Positions 1 through 5,304 of a DNA stretch of 7,407 bases are shown here, one piece after another (position 1 is the first letter of the stretch; every line of letters starts with the position of its first letter). The translations under genes and the position numbers were made by a program. Under the pieces are notes generated by a model that searched no databases, was not told the origin of the DNA, and saw only the letters and a list, made by a program, of their open reading frames with translations. Source of the stretch: Omnitrophica WOR_2 bacterium RIFCSPHIGHO2_01_FULL_52_10 (lineage in GTDB: Bacteria > Omnitrophota > Gorgyraeia > Zapsychrales > Zapsychraceae); the NCBI GenBank assembly GCA_001805565.1, contig MHGM01000037.1:1-7407 (forward strand), in the 5' to 3' direction.

Positions 1-1
1 C

Positions 2-286
2 ACGCGGTTTCAGGTTCTGGGCGATGCAACAGCGCATGAGGCAGAGCTGGTCATAACGGGACACGTGACCGTCGACGGAGAATCTTCGAAGTGGGACCGG
101 TGGGTTCTCAGAAAAACGCGAAATACAGTCAGCGTGGAGGGACGGATGGTGGACGCGGCATCGGGCGCAACCGTCCTTGTTTTTACGCATAGCGTGGAGG
201 CAGCAACGCGTCGGGAAGACCGCGCACAATTGGGTTATGACATCGGGAGAGATATTGGACGTTTCATCATCTCTAGCGCGGATTGA
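2..286 (+). CDS. C-terminal part of an unidentified, probably envelope-associated protein (5' truncated)
   Basis: The reading frame is open from the window edge to TGA at 284-286, giving 94 codons, so the real start lies upstream. A GTG at 65 is in frame, but the frame is open before it and no ribosome binding site is obvious there. The visible part reads as beta-rich segments (AELVITGHVTVDG, then a stretch ending in VSVEGRMVDAASGATVLV) followed by a terminal helix (LGYDIGRDIGRFI). The pattern 'x-lvitG.v ... v.gr.vDa.sG..v' recalls the C-terminal halves of secreted or lipoprotein domains of the CsgG/LpoB/DUF4410 type. That is a resemblance only; I do not recognise the family. The stop codon directly abuts the hldD ribosome binding site, so the two genes are probably co-transcribed. 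Confidence 0.6.
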   Translation, partial: TRFQVLGDATAHEAELVITGHVTVDGESSKWDRWVLRKTRNTVSVEGRMVDAASGATVLVFTHSVEAATRREDRAQLGYDIGRDIGRFIISSAD

Positions 287-290
287 GGAG
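285..290 (+). promoter_or_regulatory. Ribosome binding site for hldD (fixes the GTG start)
   Basis: GAGGAG ends 8 bases before the GTG at 299 and overlaps the stop codon of the preceding gene. The Rossmann strand (MIVVTGAAGFIG) begins directly at this GTG, as in other HldD proteins, so this start is well supported. Confidence 0.8.
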
Positions 291-298
291 TCAGTCAG

Positions 299-1261
299 GT
301 GATCGTTGTCACCGGCGCGGCCGGTTTTATTGGAAGCTGTATCGTGGCCGGGCTCAATGAACGTGGCCGAGAAGATTTGATTCTTGTCGATGGGCTTGAT
401 GAAGCCAAAAAAAGGAATCTCCAGCACAAGAAATATCGACGCTATTACGATAAAAAAGATTTCCTCGACTTGGTCCTGCAGGACCAAGTCGAGGAACGTC
501 CCGAAGCTGTCATCCATATGGGCGCCTGCAGTTCGACAACATTGCAGGACGCGCGATATTTTAAAGAGAATAATCTGGAGTACACTCGTTCTTTGGCGCA
601 ATGGGCGTTACGCAGCAATGTCCGGTTGATCTATGCCAGTTCCGCCGCGACTTATGGCGATGGCTCCGTTGGGTATAAAGATGACGAGGCCACGATCCGG
701 CGTTGCAAGCCGTTGAACCTCTACGGGCAGTCCAAACAGGATTTCGATCTCTGGGTTCTGGAACAGGGCTTGCTGGATCAAGTGGCCGGATTAAAATTTT
801 TTAACGTTTTTGGGCCCAACGAATATCATAAAGGGGATATGCGCAGCGTCGTGGCCAAGGCGTACCGTTCCGTGGCCGATGAGGGCAAGATTAATCTTTT
901 TAAGTCTTACCGGAAAGATTACAAAGACGGTGAGCAGAAAAGAGATTTTATTTACGTGAAGGATGCCGTGGATATTGTTTTGTTTTTTCTCGACCATCCA
1001 CAGATTAACGGGATCTTTAATGTGGGAACCGGAAAGGCATCCACCTGGAATGAATTGGCAGGGGCATTGTTCACCGCCGTCGGCAAGAAGCCGGTCATTC
1101 AATATATCGAAATGCCGGCGGATCTGGAACGGCGTTACCAGTATTTCACGCAGGCAGATATGACTAAATTGAGAAAAAGCGGGTATCCAAAACTTTTTAC
1201 GCCGCTCAAAGAGGCTGTCGCGGATTACGTCCGTTATTTAAGAGATCATCGGTATTGGTGA
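299..1261 (+). CDS. hldD: ADP-L-glycero-D-manno-heptose 6-epimerase
   Basis: This cytoplasmic NAD(P)-dependent enzyme of the short-chain dehydrogenase (extended SDR) family converts ADP-D-glycero- to ADP-L-glycero-manno-heptose. It is the last step before heptose is added to the LPS inner core. At 320 aa it matches the family length of about 310. Visible signatures are the nucleotide-binding GAAGFIG at residues 6-12, the HldD motif GACSSTT at 75-81, YASSAATYG at 112-120, and the catalytic YxxxK as Y142 and K146. The HldD-specific NVFGPNEYHKG at 169-179 carries K178, matching the catalytic Lys178 of E. coli HldD. RDFIYVKDA lies at 215-223 and NVGTGKASTW at 241-250. The start is GTG with a good Shine-Dalgarno site. 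No heptose kinase or isomerase gene is adjacent. Codons 55-66 are a perfect palindrome at DNA level, without net length change against E. coli HldD as I remember it. Confidence 0.95.
   Translation: MIVVTGAAGFIGSCIVAGLNERGREDLILVDGLDEAKKRNLQHKKYRRYYDKKDFLDLVLQDQVEERPEAVIHMGACSSTTLQDARYFKENNLEYTRSLAQWALRSNVRLIYASSAATYGDGSVGYKDDEATIRRCKPLNLYGQSKQDFDLWVLEQGLLDQVAGLKFFNVFGPNEYHKGDMRSVVAKAYRSVADEGKINLFKSYRKDYKDGEQKRDFIYVKDAVDIVLFFLDHPQINGIFNVGTGKASTWNELAGALFTAVGKKPVIQYIEMPADLERRYQYFTQADMTKLRKSGYPKLFTPLKEAVADYVRYLRDHRYW
461..496 (+). repeat. Perfect 36-bp palindrome inside hldD
   Basis: The left half TTCCTCGACTTGGTCCTG is followed immediately by its exact reverse complement; all 18 pairs match and there is no loop. 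The palindrome is in frame and codes for FLDLVLQDQVEE at residues 55-66, in the loop/helix just before the strand carrying GACSS. The flanking bases 460 (T) and 497 (C) do not pair, so the boundary is sharp. Confidence 0.9.
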
Positions 1262-1288
1262 AATCCCACGCCAGCAGGCGTGGGATTT
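1261..1288 (+). repeat. 12-bp stem, 4-base loop hairpin at the hldD stop codon (terminator-like)
   Basis: AAATCCCACGCC, loop AGCA, then GGCGTGGGATTT: a perfect 12-bp stem whose first base is the last base of the hldD stop codon. Its position suggests transcription termination or 3'-end protection. Only three T residues follow the GC-rich core, so it is a poor intrinsic terminator. It could equally be a dispersed palindromic repeat unit. Confidence 0.65.
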
Positions 1289-1289
1289 C

Positions 1290-1340
1290 AGTCTGCGCGA
1301 GCCCTTCGACGCGGCCAACAAAGTTGGCCTTGCGCAGACT
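1290..1340 (+). repeat. Nested palindromic element downstream of hldD
   Basis: The outer arms AGTCTGCGC (1290-1298) and GCGCAGACT (1332-1340) pair perfectly over 9 bp. Inside them GGCCAAC (1313-1319) and GTTGGCC (1323-1329) form a 7-bp stem with loop AAA. Fourteen unpaired bases remain on the left side and two on the right. The whole 51 bases resemble a REP-type structured intergenic element. The remaining gap to 1384 holds only the ribosome binding site GAGGA at 1371-1375; I see no promoter or small gene. Confidence 0.6.
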
Positions 1341-1384
1341 CAAGCTTCCAGAAGGATAAAAATCAAGAATGAGGAAAATCCAGA

Positions 1385-2458
1385 ATGCTTAGCTATCTTT
1401 TAATCCTTGCGGCGCTGGCGTTACTGGTCGGCGGGGTTATTTTTGTCATCACGGGATGGTCCGGGTCATCCGATGACGCTGTCGTTGCCATTTCGGATCT
1501 GGAAGAGTTCCGGACGTGGACCGCCGCACCTTCTTACGAAAGAAAGACCGTCCAGGGATCATCTCCCGAAAGTCCTTCCAGCCCGCCCATTACGAAAAAA
1601 GAGGAAGTCTCTCCAGGTTATCCGGGAAAAATCGCCAGCCTGGAACTGCAGCTGCAGGCTCTGGAGGAAACCATGGCGGGCAAGGCGGCCGCGGACCAGG
1701 ACACGATCACCCGGCTCACGTATGAAAACAATAAATTGAAGAAACAGGTGGAAGAGCGCGAGTCTGAATTTCACCGGCTGACCAGCGAGATCGACGCGGC
1801 CAAGAAGGCCTATGAGCAGTTATTGTCGCAAGAAGGATCAAAGGCTGATGGTTTCCAAAAGAGCATTGTCCGGCTGGCGCGGGAAAAAGAGGAATTATTG
1901 CTCAAGAAAGAGCAGGAGAGTATTTCTAGGCTAAATCAACTGGAGGCGGAATTCACCGCCGCTCGGCAGGCGGAGGCCGGCCGGCAGGCGCAGTTCAACG
2001 AGACCGTGGCGCGGCTGAAGACTGAAAACCAGAGTTTGCTGGAACAAGGCCAGGAAAGCCAAAAGCAGAGCGAGCGTTTGCGGGCCAATATCGAGTTGAT
2101 GCAAAAGATCAATAACCAGAAATTGAACGAGGCCCAGGAGGCCATGCGTATTCTGCAAATACAAAAGAGTGAAAGCGACCGCATTCAGCATGAGCTTTTA
2201 GACAAAAAGCTCTCCGACGCGCTCGCCGAGGTGGGGGGATTCAGGAAAGAGCGCGAGCAATTGCTGCAGGCGCATAATGGGCTGGAGCGTGATTTTACGA
2301 AGATCAGAGACAGCAACACCTATCTCCTGGAAAAAGAAAAACTTTTGCAGTATGAACTGACTAAAGAGCGGGCCCAATCGCTGGGCTTGGAGAGGATCTG
2401 CGAAGATTTCAAAATCCAGATCGATGAGATGGCAAAATCCGGCGTTGCAAACCGGTAA
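1385..2458 (+). CDS. Membrane-anchored coiled-coil protein, function unknown
   Basis: The protein has 357 aa. The start ATG is preceded by GAGGA at 1371-1375, nine bases upstream. Residues 3-24 are one hydrophobic segment (YLLILAALALLVGGVIFVIT) with no lipobox, so probably a signal anchor leaving the rest outside the inner membrane or, less likely, in the cytoplasm. Residues 50-80 are rich in Ser, Pro, Thr and charge and look like a flexible linker. From about residue 82 to 350 the sequence is almost entirely charged or Leu/Gln/Glu/Lys-rich with heptad-like spacing (LELQLQALEE, NNKLKKQVEERE, RLKTENQSLLEQ, LLEKEKLLQYEL), typical of a long alpha-helical coiled coil. No enzymatic motif is visible. 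I do not recognise a family; similarity to other coiled-coil proteins would be compositional. It is followed by a lipoprotein gene with its own promoter, so an envelope role is plausible but unproven. Confidence 0.8.
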   Translation: MLSYLLILAALALLVGGVIFVITGWSGSSDDAVVAISDLEEFRTWTAAPSYERKTVQGSSPESPSSPPITKKEEVSPGYPGKIASLELQLQALEETMAGKAAADQDTITRLTYENNKLKKQVEERESEFHRLTSEIDAAKKAYEQLLSQEGSKADGFQKSIVRLAREKEELLLKKEQESISRLNQLEAEFTAARQAEAGRQAQFNETVARLKTENQSLLEQGQESQKQSERLRANIELMQKINNQKLNEAQEAMRILQIQKSESDRIQHELLDKKLSDALAEVGGFRKEREQLLQAHNGLERDFTKIRDSNTYLLEKEKLLQYELTKERAQSLGLERICEDFKIQIDEMAKSGVANR

Positions 2459-2472
2459 CCTTCGTGTATAAT
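2445..2472 (+). promoter_or_regulatory. Sigma70-type promoter for the lipoprotein gene
   Basis: TTGCAA at 2445-2450 and a perfect TATAAT at 2467-2472 are separated by 16 bases. The promoter lies across the 3' end of the coiled-coil gene. A start of transcription about 7 bases after the -10 box would fall at 2479-2480, only two or three bases before the ATG at 2482. Confidence 0.6.
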
Positions 2473-2481
2473 ATCCCCGCC

Positions 2482-3021
2482 ATGTTTCGATTCCTTTATT
2501 TCTTCTTTTTAGGAGGTCTTTTTTTATTGACCACGGGGTGTGCCCAGTTGACGGAAACGGCGAAGAAAATCTGGGGATCATCCACCGCGGCTTTGGAACG
2601 CGCCCGTGTGGACGGCCTGCGCAAGACCTACCTATGCACCTTTGCCGAGTGTTATGACGCGGTTCTTGGTCTGGCACGTACCGCAGAAGAGCAAGAGGCC
2701 AAGGCACAACAGGAAGAAGAAGCGAAAAGAGCAGCTGAAGAGGGGGAAGGATCCGGGGCCGAGCCGGGGCTTGCGCAGGAACAGAAGCTGGCCGCAGATG
2801 GAAAATTTTTTGATGTCTTTTTGAAAGATTCCCGTCAAAAGCATATTGTGGCAATTGGCATAGCGGGTAATGTGGGCACGACGGAGGTCGGCATCTTTTT
2901 CGAGGAGGCCGGCCCGTCCGCGATCAAGATCGAAATATCTTCTTTGAGCAGCACGGCTAAAAGAAGGGCGGCCCAAGTCGTTTTCGAAGCTCTGGACAAG
3001 CGTTTCTCCCCGGTATTATAA
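2482..3021 (+). CDS. Small lipoprotein of unknown function
   Basis: The protein has 179 aa. A GTG at 2464 is in frame, but the ATG at 2482 places the signal peptide correctly: MFRF, a hydrophobic core to residue 16, then TTGC with the lipid-bearing cysteine at residue 20. Ala follows the Cys, with no Asp retention signal, which in enterobacterial rules favours the outer membrane. The mature part has an N-terminal helical region (residues 21-66), a very Glu/Ala/Lys-rich linker (about 67-98, EEQEAKAQQEEEAKRAAEE), and a C-terminal domain (about 105-179) with alternating strands and a final helix (FFDVFLKDS, IVAIGIAG, TTEVGIFFEE, AIKIEISSLS, AAQVVFEALDKRF). No Shine-Dalgarno site precedes the ATG, and the promoter position suggests a leaderless message. 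I do not recognise a named family. The neighbouring coiled-coil gene ends just upstream. Confidence 0.82.
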   Translation: MFRFLYFFFLGGLFLLTTGCAQLTETAKKIWGSSTAALERARVDGLRKTYLCTFAECYDAVLGLARTAEEQEAKAQQEEEAKRAAEEGEGSGAEPGLAQEQKLAADGKFFDVFLKDSRQKHIVAIGIAGNVGTTEVGIFFEEAGPSAIKIEISSLSSTAKRRAAQVVFEALDKRFSPVL

Positions 3022-3033
3022 GCGAACCCCGCC

Positions 3034-3549
3034 ATGATCGAGCATGAACTACTATTTTTAGGATTATTGAAAGACGGACCGAAACACGGCTACGAGATCA
3101 AGCGCCTTATCGAAGAAGAACTCTTCCCCTTTGTCGGCCTTAAGATCAAATCGATTTATTATCCTTTAAAGAAAATGGAGAAACTCGGCCTTATCAAAAA
3201 AGATGTCGGCCGGGAAGGCCGGTGGCCGGAAAAGTACGTTTACAGTTTGACCGCTAAGGGGGAGAAGATTTTTGACCATCTTATTACGGAAAGCTTTTTG
3301 TCCATCGAACGGCCGTACTTTAACATCGATCTGTCGCTTTACTTTCTGCCTTATGTCGAGAAAAAAATCGCCAGGCGCCAGCTCCGGGGGCGGATCCTTT
3401 TTTTAAGGCGGATCCGCCGGGAACTTCAATCTATCCCGAAAACGATGAAAACTTCACAAAAGCATATGAACGTCATCCTGGACCATGACCTGGACCTGGT
3501 TGAGGCTGAAATCCGGTCGATCGGCCGGTTAATGGAAACACTTCTCTAG
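3034..3549 (+). CDS. PadR-family transcriptional regulator
   Basis: The protein has 171 aa. Residues 4-80 form the PadR winged helix: ELLFLGLLKDGPKHGYEIKR, then SIYYPLKKMEKLGLIKK (recognition helix and wing) and KYVYSLTAKGEKIF. The GPKHGYEI and YPLxxxExxGLI signatures are characteristic. The rest (about 90-171) is helical and charged, as in PadR proteins with a C-terminal dimerisation domain. PadR proteins are usually repressors released by a small ligand such as a phenolic acid, or by other effectors. The start ATG lies 12 bases after the lipoprotein stop with no clear Shine-Dalgarno site; a weak TATTAT at 3014-3019 could serve as a -10 box. The gap directly downstream carries two dyads around a strong promoter, so control of the following acyl-CoA synthetase gene is the likely job (inference). 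Confidence 0.9.
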   Translation: MIEHELLFLGLLKDGPKHGYEIKRLIEEELFPFVGLKIKSIYYPLKKMEKLGLIKKDVGREGRWPEKYVYSLTAKGEKIFDHLITESFLSIERPYFNIDLSLYFLPYVEKKIARRQLRGRILFLRRIRRELQSIPKTMKTSQKHMNVILDHDLDLVEAEIRSIGRLMETLL

Positions 3550-3595
3550 TTACCTTCCTTTTTCGCATCCTGTTGTATCCCGTGCAGTTATCTAA

Positions 3596-3624
3596 TAAAA
3601 TACTTGACATATTCAAGTATTTTA
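3596..3624 (+). promoter_or_regulatory. Putative operator 1: 12-bp inverted repeat over the -35 box
   Basis: TAAAATACTTGA (3596-3607) and TCAAGTATTTTA (3613-3624) are perfect inverted copies separated by CATAT. The dyad covers the whole -35 box, so a bound dimer should block RNA polymerase. The upstream PadR protein is the nearest candidate binder; a MarR-type regulator elsewhere is the alternative. Confidence 0.65.
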
Positions 3625-3631
3625 CTAAAAT
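3604..3631 (+). promoter_or_regulatory. Strong sigma70-type promoter for the acyl-CoA synthetase gene
   Basis: A consensus TTGACA at 3604-3609 is followed after 16 bases by TAAAAT at 3626-3631, in a strongly AT-rich stretch unlike the flanking genes. The expected transcript start is near 3638, leaving a leader of roughly 40 bases. No convincing terminator for the PadR gene was seen between 3550 and 3595. Confidence 0.7.
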
Positions 3632-3633
3632 CA

Positions 3634-3655
3634 AACTAGTAAAATTTTACTAGTT
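3634..3655 (+). promoter_or_regulatory. Putative operator 2: perfect 22-bp palindrome at the transcript start
   Basis: AACTAGTAAAA is followed directly by its exact reverse complement TTTTACTAGTT. It sits just downstream of the -10 box and before the AGGAG at 3656-3660. It differs in sequence from operator 1, although both contain TTTTA/TAAAA ends and an ACTxG-like core. This suggests either two half-related sites for one repressor or sites for two regulators. Confidence 0.6.
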
Positions 3656-3660
3656 AGGAG
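3656..3660 (+). promoter_or_regulatory. Shine-Dalgarno site with unusually long spacing
   Basis: AGGAG is the only good ribosome binding site before the acyl-CoA synthetase gene, but 16 bases separate it from the ATG at 3677. No in-frame ATG, GTG or TTG lies between. Its immediate contact with operator 2 means a hairpin or a bound protein there could also affect translation. Confidence 0.45.
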
Positions 3661-3676
3661 TGTTTTAAGCGATTCT

Positions 3677-5251
3677 ATGGACATCATAAAAATATTGGAC
3701 AATACGGTAAAAAGGTTTCCGGATAAGCCGGCCATCGTCTTTAAGGGCGAAGACATTTCATTCGCCCAGTTGCGGGAGAGGTCTTTACGTTTGGCCAACG
3801 TGCTTCGGGCCAAGGGCGCGCGAAAAGGAGACAAGATCGCCAGTTATCTTCCCAACTGTCCCGAATACATTTACAGTTATCTTGCCTGTTTTCATTTAGG
3901 ATGTGTGGGAGTGCCGCTGGATTTTATGTTGAAAACGGACGAATTAATATCCTGCCTTGAACATTCCGAATCCAAAATCCTCATCGCCAAAACGAACAGT
4001 GAAATCTCTTTGGCCGATATCAAGAAAGCCGTCCCTGGCCTGGAGACGGTTATTTTATGTGATGAAACGGCAGGGGTTCAAGGTTTTGCACCCCTACCAT
4101 ATGACGATTTAATATCGAAGGCCACCACCGACCTGCCCGAAACAAAAATAAAAGACAGCGACCCGGCGCTGATCATGTACACCTCGGGAACGACCGGTAA
4201 ACCCAAAGGGATCCTTCTTAATTACAAGCATCTGGACGGTTCGCCGGAGGCCATGAAATATTTTGTCGATCTCACCGACAAGGACGTAAAATTGGCCGCC
4301 ATTCCCTTAAGTCATATTGGCGGCTTTATTTATATCCAGAACTGCATTTACTTCGGGATCACCGTTGTGTTGATGGAACGGTTCAATCCGTATGAATTCC
4401 TGGAGAATATCGCCAGGTACCGAGTCACCTGTTTTCATATCGTCCCGGCGATGTACACGGCCATTCTTACGCTTAAGCAGATCGATAAATTCGATTTATC
4501 TTCATTACGTTGGGTCGTTGTTTTCGGCGCGCCGAGCTCGCCGGAGATCATGGAGCGGTTCCACCGGTATTGTCCCAACGCCAAATTGCTCAATGGCTGG
4601 GGCATGACCGAAACCTGTCCGCCCAACACGGTCACACCTCTCAACAGCGCCAATATCGCCAGTGTTGGCAAACCCGCCCCTAATTGCGAAATCAAGATTT
4701 TTGATGAAGATAACCGTGAACTTCCCCCCGCAGGGAACCTATCGGCGGCCGGAGAGATCGGTGAGATCGCCATCCGCGGCTGGGTCGTGATGGAAGGTTA
4801 TTACAAAGACCCGGAGGCGACCGCCGCGCTCAAGCGTAACGGGTGGTTGTATACCGGCGATCTGGGGCGCTTCGACAAGGAAGGGTTTTTGTATATCGTC
4901 GGGCGCAAGAAAGAAATGATCAAAGTGGCGGGGCAGATCGTCTACGCGCCCGAAGTCGAGGCGGCTTTGCTGAAGCATGAAGCGGTGGCGGAAGCCGCCG
5001 TCATCGGTGCGCCGGATTCTCTGCGCGGCGAGACGGTCAAGGCGTTTGTCGTTTTGCGCGAAAGCGCCAAAACGACTCCGGAGGATCTGCGGTATTTTGC
5101 CCGCGAACATCTGGCGCATTTTAAAGTGCCGCAATTGATAGCAATACGTTCGGCCTTGCCGAAAAATCGGACGGGAAAAATAGATAAGGAATTGTTAAAA
5201 ACGACTGAAGACCAAAGACCAAAGACCAAAGACTTTTCTGCCGCATCGTAG
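3677..5251 (+). CDS. AMP-forming acyl-CoA synthetase (fatty acid/aryl-CoA ligase type)
   Basis: The protein has 524 aa, the usual length for the ANL superfamily. It activates a carboxylic acid with ATP to an acyl-adenylate and transfers it to CoA in the cytoplasm. Motifs in order are the ATP-binding P-loop YTSGTTGKPKG at 168-178, PLSHIGG at 210-216, and VFGAPSSPE at 282-290. NGWGMTE lies at 306-312, YTGDLGRFDKEGFLYIVGR at 392-410 with the hinge region, KEMIKVAGQIVYAPEVE at 412-428, and NRTGKIDK at 497-504 with catalytic Lys501. The substrate cannot be read from sequence. The regulator type upstream (PadR often senses phenolic acids) would fit an aromatic or fatty acid. The last 16 or so residues (TTEDQRPKTKDF...) lie beyond the normal family end and are mostly encoded by a heptamer DNA repeat. 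Control is probably through the two dyads upstream. Confidence 0.93.
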   Translation: MDIIKILDNTVKRFPDKPAIVFKGEDISFAQLRERSLRLANVLRAKGARKGDKIASYLPNCPEYIYSYLACFHLGCVGVPLDFMLKTDELISCLEHSESKILIAKTNSEISLADIKKAVPGLETVILCDETAGVQGFAPLPYDDLISKATTDLPETKIKDSDPALIMYTSGTTGKPKGILLNYKHLDGSPEAMKYFVDLTDKDVKLAAIPLSHIGGFIYIQNCIYFGITVVLMERFNPYEFLENIARYRVTCFHIVPAMYTAILTLKQIDKFDLSSLRWVVVFGAPSSPEIMERFHRYCPNAKLLNGWGMTETCPPNTVTPLNSANIASVGKPAPNCEIKIFDEDNRELPPAGNLSAAGEIGEIAIRGWVVMEGYYKDPEATAALKRNGWLYTGDLGRFDKEGFLYIVGRKKEMIKVAGQIVYAPEVEAALLKHEAVAEAAVIGAPDSLRGETVKAFVVLRESAKTTPEDLRYFAREHLAHFKVPQLIAIRSALPKNRTGKIDKELLKTTEDQRPKTKDFSAAS

Positions 5252-5285
5252 GCTGTCTTTAGTCTTCAGTCTGTGGTCTTTAGTC
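5203..5285 (+). repeat. Inverted pair of GAC/GTC heptamer repeat arrays
   Basis: On the left, GAC recurs every 7 bases at 5203, 5210, 5217, 5224 and 5231 (units GACTGAA then three GACCAAA). On the right, GTC recurs every 7 bases at 5255, 5262, 5269, 5276 and 5283. The two 31-base arms are reverse complements at 26 of 31 positions around a 21-base loop that contains the acyl-CoA synthetase stop codon. The right arm ends one base before an ATG at 5287. It may act as a terminator-like or processing hairpin, or be a dispersed repeat. Confidence 0.75.
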
Positions 5286-5295
5286 TATGAAAAGA

Positions 5296-5300
5296 GAGGA
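5296..5300 (+). promoter_or_regulatory. Ribosome binding site deciding the phosphorylase start
   Basis: GAGGA lies 4 bases before the ATG at 5305. The alternative in-frame ATG at 5287 is preceded only by the heptamer repeat and has no Shine-Dalgarno site, so 5305 is preferred. Confidence 0.55.
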
Positions 5301-5304
5301 AATC

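Noticed and set aside
791..1102. Reverse-strand open frame of 103 codons within hldD
   Set aside because: It lies wholly opposite the well-conserved hldD sequence, has no family features, and is best explained as a shadow of the real gene.
1964..1990. Direct repeat of CGGCAGGCG in the coiled-coil gene
   Set aside because: It follows from repeated Arg-Gln-Ala codons in a heptad-rich protein; no sign of an independent DNA element.
2464..2481. GTG 2464 as start of the lipoprotein
   Set aside because: It would add YNIPA before the signal peptide, overlap the -10 box, and has no ribosome binding site; the ATG at 2482 gives a standard lipoprotein signal.
2198..2854. Long reverse-strand frame of 218 codons across the coiled-coil and lipoprotein genes
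   Set aside because: The + strand here carries a clear coiled coil and a signal peptide with lipobox. The reverse translation is Arg/Pro/Leu-rich without recognisable domains, as expected from antisense of Glu/Lys-rich helices.
3389..3418. GGCGGATCC direct repeat (3389-3397, 3407-3415) and 12-bp palindrome GGCGGATCCGCC in the PadR gene
   Set aside because: Short, GC-rich, and coding for an ordinary Arg/Leu helix (RILFLRRIRRE). Such length can arise by chance and no function is suggested by its position.
3550..3595. Possible intrinsic terminator after the PadR gene
   Set aside because: No stable GC-rich stem followed by a T-run could be found; the T-rich CTTCCTTTTTC stretch has no stem in front.
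5203..5233. CRISPR-like array at the end of the ligase gene
   Set aside because: The period is only 7 bases with no spacers and the second set is inverted, so it is a heptamer inverted repeat and not a CRISPR array.
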